Assembly: GCA_903908065.1 (NCBI GenBank)
Contig: CAIVQO010000077.1
Span: 1 to 64,000, forward strand
From: an uncultured beta proteobacterium
GTDB taxonomy: Bacteria; Pseudomonadota; Gammaproteobacteria; Burkholderiales; Rhodocyclaceae
DNA length: 64,000 nt
Direction of reading: 5' to 3'
Of this stretch, positions 16,352-24,196 are shown piece by piece (positions within the stretch are counted from its first letter, which is position 1; each line of letters opens with the position of its first letter). A program made the position numbers and the translations under genes. The notes under the pieces were generated by a model that saw nothing but the letters and a program-made list of their open reading frames with translations, was not told where the DNA came from and did not search any database.

Positions 16352-17263
16352 TCAGGCGTCCGGCGGGCTCCAGCTAACCGGCGCCCGGCGGATCGCCTCC
16401 ACGCCGGGGTGGCGGATGCGCCGCTCGTTGGAGATCGCGTAGTAGTTTTCGCTGACGTCGGCCAGCAGGCCGACGGGCTCGGCGCCCAGTTGCGCGGCGA
16501 TTTCGTCGCCCAGCACCGAAGGCGCCGGGAAAAGCCCGATGCCGGCGCGGCCGAAGGTGGTGAGCAGCGCGCTGTCCTCGAATTCGCCGACGATGCGCGG
16601 CGCGACATCATGGGTTTCCAGCCAGCGCTCGATTTGTCCCCGCAGGGCATTGCCACGGGTGGGCAGCAGCAGCGGCGCACCATCGAGATTGGCGGGGAAG
16701 CCCTTGCGGTAACGCAGAGCCAGTTCGGGCGCGCCGTACAGCGTGATCGCAAATTCGCCCAGGGCGTGGCTGAAGACCTTGAGGTTGCCGCCGTGCGGCG
16801 CCGGCCGGTCGGTGAGCACCACGTCGAGCCGATGCAACGCGAGCTCGGCGAGCAGGGTGTCGAACTCGCCCTCGCGGCAGACCAGCCGCACCGGCTGCGG
16901 CAGGAGGAATACTGCTTCCGTCAGGCGATAGGCGATCAGTTTCGGCAGGGCGTCGGAAATGCCCACCGCCAGCGGCAGCGTATTGGTCGTGCCCGCCTCG
17001 CGCAAGGCCGCGCCCATGCGTTCGCCGAGCTGGAAGATCTGGTCGGCGTAGCTCAGGGCGAGGCGGCCGGCTTCGGTCGGCACCAGGCGCCGTCCCTGTG
17101 GCGCCAGCAGGGATTTGCCGAGCGCCTGTTCGAGCAGGCTGACCTGGGCGCTGATGGTCTGTACCGCCACCCCGAGGCGTTCGGCCGCACGCGTAAGACT
17201 GCCTTCGTGGGCCACGACCCAGAAGTAGCGCAAGTGATGGAAGTTCAGCGCGGCGTTTTTCAT
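16352..17263 (-). CDS. nhaR: LysR-family regulator NhaR
   Basis: A 303-residue LysR-type regulator whose N-terminus, LNFHHLRYFWVVAHEGSLTR, matches NhaR closely. The winged helix is at about 8-66 and the periplasmic-binding-like effector domain at about 95-290. In Escherichia coli, NhaR activates the Na+/H+ antiporter gene nhaA when Na+ is high. Here the convergent adjacent gene encodes an NhaD-type antiporter, a different fold with the same job. The gene lies tail to tail with it, so it would act on the nhaD promoter from a distance. Length is normal. Confidence 0.88.
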   Translation of the reverse strand: MKNAALNFHHLRYFWVVAHEGSLTRAAERLGVAVQTISAQVSLLEQALGKSLLAPQGRRLVPTEAGRLALSYADQIFQLGERMGAALREAGTTNTLPLAVGISDALPKLIAYRLTEAVFLLPQPVRLVCREGEFDTLLAELALHRLDVVLTDRPAPHGGNLKVFSHALGEFAITLYGAPELALRYRKGFPANLDGAPLLLPTRGNALRGQIERWLETHDVAPRIVGEFEDSALLTTFGRAGIGLFPAPSVLGDEIAAQLGAEPVGLLADVSENYYAISNERRIRHPGVEAIRRAPVSWSPPDA

Positions 17264-17312
17264 TTTCGTATTTTACGAAGTTAGATTGATGTTTTGTTCG
17301 CTTTGTTGGAAG

Positions 17313-17340
17313 CTTGAATTTTCCTAGAATTGCCGCATCT
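17313..17340 (+). promoter_or_regulatory. Candidate heat-shock (sigma-32) promoter of htpX
   Basis: CTTGAA at 17313-17318 and CCGCATCT at 17333-17340 with a 14-base spacer match the sigma-32 pattern CTTGAAA / CCCCATnT (one mismatch in the second box). The predicted start lies about 60 bases before the htpX ATG. htpX is a heat-shock gene in Escherichia coli, which supports the call. Confidence 0.6.
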
Positions 17341-17407
17341 GGTTTGCGCATGCGGCACAATGTCCGTCGCCGCGCCGTTCCGGATGTGTCTTTTTCGGGA
17401 GAAAACA

Positions 17408-18289
17408 ATGAAACGCATCGTACTGTTCCTCGTCACCAACATCGCCGTGATGCTGGTGTTGTCGATCGCCGCCAGCGTGCTTGGCGTGAACAAGTTCCTC
17501 CATGCCAACGGCCTCAACCTCGGCATGCTGCTGGCGTTCGCCGCCATCATGGGCTTCGGCGGCTCCTTCATCTCGCTGTTCATGTCGAAGATGATGGCGA
17601 AGTGGTCCACCGGCGCGCGCATCATCGACAATCCCTCGAATTCCACCGAGTTCTGGCTGGTCGAGACGGTGCGCAAGCAGGCCGAGAAAGCCGGCATCGC
17701 GATGCCGGAAGTGGCGATCTACGAGGGCGAGCCGAATGCCTTCGCCACGGGCCCGTCCAAGAACAATTCTTTGGTCGCCGTGTCTACAGGCCTGTTGCAG
17801 GGCATGAGCAAGGAGGAAGTCGAAGCCGTGCTGGCGCACGAGGTCAGCCACGTCGCCAACGGCGACATGGTGACGCTGACCCTGATCCAGGGCGTGGTGA
17901 ACACCTTCGTCATCTTCCTCTCGCGCATCGTCGGCTACCTGGTCGATAGCTTCCTGCGCCGTGGCGATTCGGAATCGTCGGGCCCCGGCATCGGCTATAC
18001 CGTCACCGTGATCGTCTGCGACATCCTGTTCGGCATCCTCGCCAGCGTCATCGTCGCCTGGTTCTCGCGCCAGCGCGAATACCGCGCCGACGCCGGCGCT
18101 GCCCAGCTGATGGGTTCGCCGCGGCCGATGATCAATGCCCTGGCGCGCCTCGGCGGCATGTCGGTCGAGCCGCTGCCGAAGAGCCTGGCCAGCTCCGGCA
18201 TCGCCGGCGGTTCGAGCTGGATGGCGCTGTTCGCCAGCCACCCGAGCATGGAACAGCGCATCGCCGCGCTGCAGGCGCAAGGTCGGTGA
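17408..18289 (+). CDS. htpX: Membrane zinc protease HtpX
   Basis: A 293-residue inner-membrane M48 peptidase. Two N-terminal membrane segments (about 4-26 and 34-57) precede the catalytic HEVSH motif (H144, E145, H148), with the third zinc ligand expected in [11 protein letters not shown] near residue 222. Two further hydrophobic stretches lie at about 152-172 and 190-212. HtpX degrades misfolded membrane proteins together with FtsH. The ATG has a GGGAGA ribosome binding site. A sigma-32-like promoter lies upstream and a strong intrinsic terminator follows 25 bases after the stop, so it is probably a single-gene transcript. Confidence 0.95.
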   Translation: MKRIVLFLVTNIAVMLVLSIAASVLGVNKFLHANGLNLGMLLAFAAIMGFGGSFISLFMSKMMAKWSTGARIIDNPSNSTEFWLVETVRKQAEKAGIAMPEVAIYEGEPNAFATGPSKNNSLVAVSTGLLQGMSKEEVEAVLAHEVSHVANGDMVTLTLIQGVVNTFVIFLSRIVGYLVDSFLRRGDSESSGPGIGYTVTVIVCDILFGILASVIVAWFSRQREYRADAGAAQLMGSPRPMINALARLGGMSVEPLPKSLASSGIAGGSSWMALFASHPSMEQRIAALQAQGR

Positions 18290-19677
18290 CGTTGCGCCGG
18301 TTGTTCGGTGCGCAAAGGCTCCCGCGTTTCGCGGGGGCCTTTTTGCTTTTCTGCGCTGCCATGCCGGCCTGGGCTGCCGGCTCGGACGTGGTCGGCATCA
18401 ACCTGCTGTGGCTGGCCCTGATCCTGATGAGCGCGCGCCTGTTTGCGCCGCTGGCGCAACGGGTCGGCTTCCCGGCCGTGCTGGGCGAGCTCTTGCTCGG
18501 CGTGGCGCTGGGCAACCTGGCATTGATCGGCATCGACGCCTTCGAGGCCATTCCGAAAGACCCGATCGTCGCCTTCATTGCCGAACTCGGCGTGATCGTG
18601 CTGCTGTTGCAGATCGGGCTGGAAACCCGGCTGGCGGACCTGATCAAGGTTGGGCCACGTGCCTTCGCCGTGGGTTGCGTCGGCATCGTCGTTCCCTTCG
18701 GCCTGGGGACCTGGGTGGTCGGCCCCTGGCTGCTGCCCGGCCTGTCGCCGAATGCCTATCTGTTCCTGGGGGCGACCCTTGCTGCAACCTCGGTGGGCAT
18801 CACCGGTCGCGTCTTCCGCGACCTCGGCAAGCTCGACATTCCCGCGGCGCGCATCGTGCTCGGCGCGGCCGTGATCGACGACGTGCTGGGGCTGGTGATC
18901 CTGGCGGTGGTGTCGAGCCTGGTGCAGGCCGGCTCGGTCAGCGTGGGCCAGGTGGGCGGCATCATCGCCCAGGCGGTGATCTTCCTTGCCGGTTCGATCT
19001 GGATCGGCCGCCTGATCGCCCCGCATTCCAGCCGCTGGCTGGCGCGGCTGGATGCCGGGCCCTCGATGCTGTTTGCCCAGGTGCTGGCCACGGGCCTGAT
19101 GCTGGCCTGGCTGGCCCATGCCATCGGCCTGGCGCCGATCATTGGCGCCTTTGCCGCCGGGCTGCTGTTCGAGCCGGTGTTCCTGCGCGACTTCGAGCGT
19201 CCCGCGATCGTGCGCGAGATCGAGCCGCTGCTGCCGGCGGGCGACGCAGGCCTGGCGGAAAGGCTGCGCCCGATCCTGCTCAAGCACGGCGGCCACCAGC
19301 ACGAGCACATGATCGAGCCGATCGGTTACTTCTTCGTCCCGGTGTTCTTCGTCCTCACCGGCATGCAGGTGGATTTGAAGACGCTCGCCGATCCCACGGT
19401 GCTGGGCGTTGGCGCCGGCGTCACGGCGGCGGCGATCGCCGGCAAGCTGGCGGCGGGTTTGGCTGCACGCTCGGCGGGCGGCTGGCTGGTCGGATGGGGA
19501 ATGGTGCCGCGCGGCGAGGTGGGGCTGATCTTCGCCATGGTCGGGCGGCAGCTGGGCGTGGTCGACGAGGCGATGTTTTCGGTCATCGTGATGATGGTGA
19601 TCCTCACCACGCTGGTGACGCCGCCGGTGCTTACCGCCCTGCTGCGGCGACAGGAGGCCCAGGCGCGGCCGCTATAA
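18286..19677 (+). CDS. CPA2 cation:proton antiporter
   Basis: A membrane antiporter of up to 463 residues with about 12-13 membrane segments and no RCK domain. It has an Asp-Asp pair in AVIDDVLGL (D199-D200), which in CPA2 proteins marks electrogenic Na+/H+ exchangers such as NapA, unlike the Gln-Asp of the Kef-type gene at 11549. A His cluster (H334, H337, H339, H341) sits in a loop. The start is doubtful. The GTG at 18286 overlaps the htpX stop but has a poor ribosome binding site and places the htpX terminator inside the gene. The apparent signal peptide [12 protein letters not shown] is partly encoded by the terminator's T run. An in-frame ATG at 18361 would leave the terminator outside. 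Confidence 0.85.
   Translation: MTLRRLFGAQRLPRFAGAFLLFCAAMPAWAAGSDVVGINLLWLALILMSARLFAPLAQRVGFPAVLGELLLGVALGNLALIGIDAFEAIPKDPIVAFIAELGVIVLLLQIGLETRLADLIKVGPRAFAVGCVGIVVPFGLGTWVVGPWLLPGLSPNAYLFLGATLAATSVGITGRVFRDLGKLDIPAARIVLGAAVIDDVLGLVILAVVSSLVQAGSVSVGQVGGIIAQAVIFLAGSIWIGRLIAPHSSRWLARLDAGPSMLFAQVLATGLMLAWLAHAIGLAPIIGAFAAGLLFEPVFLRDFERPAIVREIEPLLPAGDAGLAERLRPILLKHGGHQHEHMIEPIGYFFVPVFFVLTGMQVDLKTLADPTVLGVGAGVTAAAIAGKLAAGLAARSAGGWLVGWGMVPRGEVGLIFAMVGRQLGVVDEAMFSVIVMMVILTTLVTPPVLTALLRRQEAQARPL
18314..18350 (+). terminator. Intrinsic terminator of htpX
   Basis: A 13-bp stem (18314-18326 with 18330-18342, one G-T pair) with a TTT loop is followed by TTTTGCTTTT. It is the strongest intrinsic terminator in the window. 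It lies 25 bases after the htpX stop and inside the annotated N-terminal coding part of the next antiporter gene. Confidence 0.85.
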
Positions 19678-19678
19678 T
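19673..19678 (+). promoter_or_regulatory. Candidate -10 box of psd
   Basis: A perfect TATAAT overlapping the stop of the antiporter gene, followed by CCGCGCC, 25 bases before the psd GTG. No matching -35 is visible at 16-18 bases. Confidence 0.45.
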
Positions 19679-19703
19679 CCGCGCCCCATCACTGGAGTCC
19701 GCT

Positions 19704-20564
19704 GTGTCCGACCGCCTTGCCGTCCTGCCGCAATACCTGCTGCCCAAGCAGGCGCTGACCGCGCTGGCCGGCGCATTCGCCGGTGCCCGGGCCGGCAGCC
19801 TGACGACCGCCGCGATCCGCGCCTTCGTCGGCCGCTACGGTGTGAACATGGCCGAGGCCGCAAACCCCGACATCGCCAGTTATCCCAGCTTCAACGAGTT
19901 CTTCACCCGGCCGCTGAGGCCCGGCGCCCGGCCGCTGGCCGATGCCGAATTCATCTGCCCGGTGGATGGTGCGATCAGCCAGTTCGGCGCCATCGCGCGC
20001 GACCGCATCTTCCAGGCCAAGGGCCACGATTACACGACGACGGCATTGGTCGGCGGCGATGCGGCATTGGCGGCCCGTTTCGAAAACGGCAGCTTTGCCA
20101 CGCTGTACCTGAGCCCGAAGGACTACCACCGCATCCACATGCCCTGCGCGGGGCGGCTGACGCGCATGATTCACGTTCCCGGCGCGCTTTTTTCGGTGAA
20201 TCCGACAACGGCACGCGGCGTGCCCGGGCTGTTCGCGCGCAACGAGCGGGTGGTCTGCGTGTTCGAGGGCGCGCAGGGGCCCTTCGTCATGGTGCTGGTC
20301 GGCGCCACCATCGTTGGCAGCATGGCGACGGTGTGGCATGGCGTGGTGAACCCGCCGCGACCGGGGCAACTGCGTGAATGGCGTTACGAGGACCGGGATC
20401 TGCGCTTTGCGCGCGGCGACGAGATGGGCCGCTTCCTGCTCGGCTCGACGGTGGTCATGCTGTTCCCGAAGGATGTCCTGTCCTTCACGCCGGACTGGAC
20501 GCCCGCTCGGCCGATTCGCATGGGCGAGGCCATGGGTGGCGCAGCGGGCAGTTCGCCACGCTGA
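19704..20564 (+). CDS. psd: Phosphatidylserine decarboxylase proenzyme
   Basis: A 286-residue enzyme that makes phosphatidylethanolamine at the inner membrane. The self-cleavage site LGST in FLLGSTVVMLFP (about residues 248-251) splits it into beta and alpha chains and turns the serine into the pyruvoyl cofactor. PVDGAISQFG (about 91-100) and PKDYHRIHMP (about 135-144), with the His of the processing triad, are also present. The start is a GTG with GGAG seven bases upstream. The length is typical of the proteobacterial short form. It lies between the antiporter and the mraZ promoter region. Confidence 0.95.
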   Translation: MSDRLAVLPQYLLPKQALTALAGAFAGARAGSLTTAAIRAFVGRYGVNMAEAANPDIASYPSFNEFFTRPLRPGARPLADAEFICPVDGAISQFGAIARDRIFQAKGHDYTTTALVGGDAALAARFENGSFATLYLSPKDYHRIHMPCAGRLTRMIHVPGALFSVNPTTARGVPGLFARNERVVCVFEGAQGPFVMVLVGATIVGSMATVWHGVVNPPRPGQLREWRYEDRDLRFARGDEMGRFLLGSTVVMLFPKDVLSFTPDWTPARPIRMGEAMGGAAGSSPR

Positions 20565-20622
20565 GCTGCGCCGGAGCCGCCGGGCTTCGTTCGTAATAAA
20601 GCACTTTCACTTCGCTTTCCAT

Positions 20623-20652
20623 CCCCATTGATTTAATTGGGGAAAATCCCCC
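20623..20652 (+). other. Two competing short hairpins downstream of psd
   Basis: CCCCA (20623-20627) can pair with TGGGG (20638-20642). The same GGGG run can instead form GGGGA (20639-20643) with TCCCC (20647-20651) around an AAA loop. The pairings exclude each other. There is no T run. It may be a weak psd terminator or a switch-like leader element; transcripts from the mraZ promoter start downstream of it. Confidence 0.35.
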
Positions 20653-20716
20653 TTAAAAATTCTCGCGTCTTGCGTCTAAGCCCTTGTTGCGCTTGGAAAA
20701 ATAGCCCTTTTCCAGC

Positions 20717-20768
20717 TTGACCTATATCAAAAAGTGTCTTAAAGTGGGTCTTGGTGGGGATTAGTGGG
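20717..20768 (+). promoter_or_regulatory. mraZ (dcw operon) promoter with MraZ operator and FNR-like box
   Basis: TTGACC at 20717-20722 and TAAAGT at 20740-20745 with a 17-base spacer form a sigma-70 promoter. Overlapping and following it, TGGG occurs at 20745, 20755 and 20765, exactly 10 bases apart, with a degenerate TGTC at 20735. This is the phased TGGG repeat pattern bound by MraZ. In addition TTGAC-CTAT-ATCAA (20717-20730) matches the FNR/ANR box TTGAT-N4-ATCAA at 9 of 10 positions and covers the -35. The promoter and MraZ sites are well supported; the FNR site is a motif match only. Confidence 0.8.
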
Positions 20769-20812
20769 AAATTTGGCCTATATCGAGGCCGGATTCCTGT
20801 GGGGGAGAACCG

Positions 20813-21259
20813 ATGTTCCAGGGTGCGACGGCGCTGAATCTCGATGCCAAGGGCCGCATGGCGGTGCCGGCACGGCATCGCGACGCCCTTGCCGTGATCG
20901 GCCAGGGCCGCCTGGTGGTGACCGCCCATCCGCACCGCTGCCTGCTGCTGTATCCCGGACCGGCCTGGGAACCGATCCGCGACCAGATCCTTGCCGCCTC
21001 CAGCCTGCAACCCGAGTCCGCCATGGTGCGGCGCCTGCTGGTGGGCTTTGCCGAGGACGTCGAACTCGACGGCGCGGGCCGCCTGCTGCTTTCGCCTTCG
21101 CTGCGCCAGTACGCCGGGCTGGAAAAGGAAGTCTGGCTGATCGGCCAGGGCCGGCATTTCGAGATCTGGTCGGCCGCCGGCTGGCAGGCGCAGCAGGATG
21201 CGATCTTCGCCGTCGGCGACAAGCTCTTGCCTCCGGGCCTGGAAAACCTTGCGCTGTGA
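20813..21259 (+). CDS. mraZ: Transcriptional regulator MraZ
   Basis: A 148-residue protein made of two AbrB-like half-domains, each with the DxxGRxxxP-type motif: [13 protein letters not shown] at residues 11-23 and [13 protein letters not shown] at about 83-95. MraZ forms a ring-shaped oligomer that binds phased TGGG repeats and represses its own dcw operon; such repeats sit directly upstream here. The second motif has Ala for the usual Lys. The ATG has a GGGGGAG ribosome binding site. The stop overlaps the rsmH GTG by four bases. Confidence 0.95.
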   Translation: MFQGATALNLDAKGRMAVPARHRDALAVIGQGRLVVTAHPHRCLLLYPGPAWEPIRDQILAASSLQPESAMVRRLLVGFAEDVELDGAGRLLLSPSLRQYAGLEKEVWLIGQGRHFEIWSAAGWQAQQDAIFAVGDKLLPPGLENLAL

Positions 21260-22179
21260 GTGCGGAGTCCCACGTCAGCGTGCTGCTTACCGAAGCGGTG
21301 GCGGCGCTGGCGATACGAGCCCATGGAATTTACGTCGATGCCACCTTCGGCCGTGGCGGCCACAGCCGGGCGATCCTGGCTGCGCTCGGTCCGCAGGGGC
21401 GGTTGATCGCGCTGGATCGCGATCCGGCGGCGATCGCGGCGGGCGGCGCGCTGGCCGATCCCCGCTTCACGCTGGTGCATGCGGCCTTCAGCGAATTCGA
21501 CGCCGTGCTGGATCGCCTGGGCGTTGGTCAGGTGGATGGGGTGTTGCTGGACCTGGGCGTTTCGTCGCCGCAACTGAATACGCCCGAACGGGGCATGAGT
21601 TTTCGTTTCGATGCGCCGCTGGACATGCGCATGGATACGACGCAGGGGGAGACCGCCGCTGAATTCCTGGCGCGGGCATCGCAATCAGAACTAGAGAGGG
21701 TGATCAGAGACTATGGCGAAGAACGGTTTGCTCATGCGATTGCAAAGGCGCTTGTTGCTGCTCGGGGCGAGCACGGTATTTCAAGCACAGGACAGCTTGC
21801 CGCGCTCGTGGCGCAGGCAGTCCGCACGCGGGAACCGGGCCAGCACCCGGCGACGCGCTGCTTTCAGGCTTTACGGATTCACGTCAATCGGGAGCTTGAA
21901 GAGCTGTCGTTAGTCCTGCCGCGCGCAGCACAGCGATTGGCCCCGGACGGACGCCTGGCCGTGATCAGCTTCCATTCCCTCGAAGACCGCATCGTCAAGC
22001 GCTTCCTGCGCGATGCGGCGAACCCGCCGCAACCGCCGCGCAAGCTGCCGGTGCGCGCCGCCGACCTGCCGCGACCGACGCTCAGGCTGGTCGGCAAGCC
22101 GAGCTTTCCGTCGGACGCCGAAATTGCCGCCAACCCGCGCAGCCGCAGCGCGGTGCTGCGCGTGGCGGCGAAGGCATGA
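21256..22179 (+). CDS. rsmH: 16S rRNA (cytosine-1402-N4)-methyltransferase RsmH
   Basis: A 307-residue SAM-dependent methyltransferase that modifies C1402 in the ribosomal P site. The SAM-binding segment [14 protein letters not shown] (about 28-41), the [11 protein letters not shown] motif (about 97-107) and the C-terminal [15 protein letters not shown] are all present. The start is a GTG overlapping the mraZ stop. About residues 141-220 (bases near 21675-21915) use codons rare elsewhere in the window (CTA, AGG, AGA, TCA, ACA, GGA, TTA), while the protein stays conserved. This suggests a recombined segment from a less GC-rich relative. Three bases separate it from ftsL. Confidence 0.95.
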   Translation: MSAESHVSVLLTEAVAALAIRAHGIYVDATFGRGGHSRAILAALGPQGRLIALDRDPAAIAAGGALADPRFTLVHAAFSEFDAVLDRLGVGQVDGVLLDLGVSSPQLNTPERGMSFRFDAPLDMRMDTTQGETAAEFLARASQSELERVIRDYGEERFAHAIAKALVAARGEHGISSTGQLAALVAQAVRTREPGQHPATRCFQALRIHVNRELEELSLVLPRAAQRLAPDGRLAVISFHSLEDRIVKRFLRDAANPPQPPRKLPVRAADLPRPTLRLVGKPSFPSDAEIAANPRSRSAVLRVAAKA

Positions 22180-22182
22180 AGT

Positions 22183-22455
22183 ATGGCGCGCCTGAACCTA
22201 CTCCTGGTGCTGGTGGCAGTGTTGTGCGCGCTGTCCGTGGTGGGTTCCAACCACCGTGCGCGCAAGCTGCATACGGAGCTGGAGTCCACGCAAAAGCACA
22301 TGCGCGACCTGGAGGTCGAGTGGGGGCAGCTGCAGCTGGAGCAGAGCACGGTCGCGGCCCATGTGCGGGTGGAAAAGCTGGCGCGCGACCGGCTGGGCAT
22401 GAAGCAGCCGGCCCCCGGCCAGATCGTCGCCATCGACGGCGCCGCGGTGAAATGA
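22183..22455 (+). CDS. ftsL: Cell division protein FtsL
   Basis: A 90-residue bitopic membrane protein with an unusually short cytoplasmic tail (about 4 residues), one membrane segment (about 5-20) and a periplasmic coiled coil (about 25-70, with LHTELESTQKHMRDLEVEW) followed by the VEKLARDRLGM motif. It joins FtsB and FtsQ to activate FtsW-FtsI at the septum. Its place between rsmH and ftsI is diagnostic, since sequence conservation is low in this family. Seven bases separate it from ftsI. Confidence 0.92.
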   Translation: MARLNLLLVLVAVLCALSVVGSNHRARKLHTELESTQKHMRDLEVEWGQLQLEQSTVAAHVRVEKLARDRLGMKQPAPGQIVAIDGAAVK

Positions 22456-22462
22456 GCGTCGC

Positions 22463-24196
22463 ATGAAAGCCGTCAAGTTCGCCCGCAGCCCCCTGCTTTC
22501 GGAGCGACTGCCGCCCTGGCGCCAGCGCTTCGTGCTGGTGCTGCTGCTGGGCTCCTTCGCCGTCCTGGTGGGGCGGGCGGTTTACCTGCAAGGCATCAAG
22601 AACGAGTTCCTCGGCGACAAGGGGCGCGCCCGCTTCGAGCGGGTGATCGACATTTCGGCCACGCGCGGGCGCATCACCGATCGCCACGGCGATGTACTGG
22701 CGGTGTCGACGCCGGTGCGTTCGATCTGGGCGATTCCGGAGGATGCGCAACTGGCGCCGGCGCAGGCGCGCAACCTGGCCTCGGTGCTGGAAATGGATGT
22801 GCGCGAAGTCAATCGCAAGCTGGCTAGCGAAAGCGAGTTCACCTACGTCAAGCGCCAATTGCCGCCCGACGTCGCCGACAAGGTGACGGCGCTCAAGCTG
22901 CCCGGCATCCACCAGAAGAACGAATACCGTCGCTATTACCCGGCAGGCGAAGTGACGGCCCACCTGCTCGGCTTCACCGGCGCCGAAGACATCGGCCAGG
23001 AAGGCATCGAGCTGGCCTTCAACGGCCAGCTGGCGGGTAAGCCGGGCTCGCGGCGGGTGATCAAGGACCGCCGCGGCAATGTCGTGGAAGACGTCGAAAG
23101 CATCCGGCCGCCGCAGGAAGGCAAGGACATCGTCCTGTCCATCGATTCCAAGGTGCAGTACCTGGCTTACAGCCATCTCAAGCAGGCGCTGGAAGAACAC
23201 AAGGCCAAGGCGGGCGGCATCGTCGTCATCGACGTGCGTACCGGCGAAGTCCTGGCCTTGTCCAACCTGCCGACCTACAACCCGAACAATCGCGGCAAGC
23301 TGGTGGGTGCGCAACTGCGCAACCGTGCGCTGACCGACACCTTCGAGCCGGGCTCGACGCTGAAGCCCTTCACCGCTGCGCTGGCGCTGGAACAGGGCAA
23401 GGTGCGCTTCGATACGCCGATCCAGACTGCGCCGGGCAAGATGACCATTGGCACGGCGACGATTTCCGACGCCCACGTCCATGGCATGCTGACCGTGGCG
23501 CAGGTGATCCAGAAGTCCTCCAACATCGGCTCGGCCAAGCTCGCCCTGTCGATGAAGCCGGAGGAAATGTGGACCATGTTCGACAACGTCGGATTTGGCA
23601 CGCCGCTCAAGCTGGGCTTCCCCGGCGAAGTCGGCGGCCGCCTGAGGCCGGCCAAGACCTGGCGCCCGATCGAGCAGGCCACCATGGCCTATGGCCATGG
23701 CATTTCCGTGACGCTGATCCAGCTGGCGCGTTCCTACCTCAGCTTCGCCCGCGACGGCGACCTGCTGCCGCTGTCGCTGTCGCGCGTGGATGTGCCGCCG
23801 GCCACCGGCAAGCCGGTGTTTTCCTCGCAAACTGCGCGCGAGGTGCGCGCCATGCTGGAGATGGCGGTACAGCCCGGCGGCACGGCACCCAAGGCGCAGA
23901 TCCCCGGCTATCGCGTGGCGGGCAAGACAGGCACGGCACACAAGCTGGAAAGCGGCGTGTATGCCAACAAGTACGTGGCCTCCTTTGTCGGCTTTGCGCC
24001 GGTCTCCGAGCCGCGCCTGATTGTCGCGGTGATGATCGACGAGCCGACCAACGGCAGGCATTTCGGTGGCGACGTGGCGGCGCCCGTGTTCGCGCAGGTG
24101 ATGGCGGGTAGCCTGCGTGCCCTGGGCGTGCCGTCGGATGCACCGCTCAAGCCGCTGGTGGTCGCCAATGCCGAACCGGTTCGGGAAGAAATGTGA
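22463..24196 (+). CDS. ftsI: Septal peptidoglycan transpeptidase FtsI (PBP3)
   Basis: A 577-residue class B penicillin-binding protein. One membrane segment (about 22-42) precedes the pedestal domain (about 65-215) and the transpeptidase domain (about 245-560). The active-site triads are intact: STLK with nucleophile S298, SSN at 352-354, and KTGT near residue 487. It crosslinks septal peptidoglycan in complex with FtsW. The stop overlaps the murE GTG by four bases. The length is usual for betaproteobacterial FtsI, with no processing tail seen. Confidence 0.96.
   Translation: MKAVKFARSPLLSERLPPWRQRFVLVLLLGSFAVLVGRAVYLQGIKNEFLGDKGRARFERVIDISATRGRITDRHGDVLAVSTPVRSIWAIPEDAQLAPAQARNLASVLEMDVREVNRKLASESEFTYVKRQLPPDVADKVTALKLPGIHQKNEYRRYYPAGEVTAHLLGFTGAEDIGQEGIELAFNGQLAGKPGSRRVIKDRRGNVVEDVESIRPPQEGKDIVLSIDSKVQYLAYSHLKQALEEHKAKAGGIVVIDVRTGEVLALSNLPTYNPNNRGKLVGAQLRNRALTDTFEPGSTLKPFTAALALEQGKVRFDTPIQTAPGKMTIGTATISDAHVHGMLTVAQVIQKSSNIGSAKLALSMKPEEMWTMFDNVGFGTPLKLGFPGEVGGRLRPAKTWRPIEQATMAYGHGISVTLIQLARSYLSFARDGDLLPLSLSRVDVPPATGKPVFSSQTAREVRAMLEMAVQPGGTAPKAQIPGYRVAGKTGTAHKLESGVYANKYVASFVGFAPVSEPRLIVAVMIDEPTNGRHFGGDVAAPVFAQVMAGSLRALGVPSDAPLKPLVVANAEPVREEM

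Noticed and set aside
15052..16752. 566-codon minus-strand frame over nhaD and the end of nhaR
   Set aside because: It crosses two clear genes and has shadow-like composition; the nhaD and nhaR frames explain the DNA.
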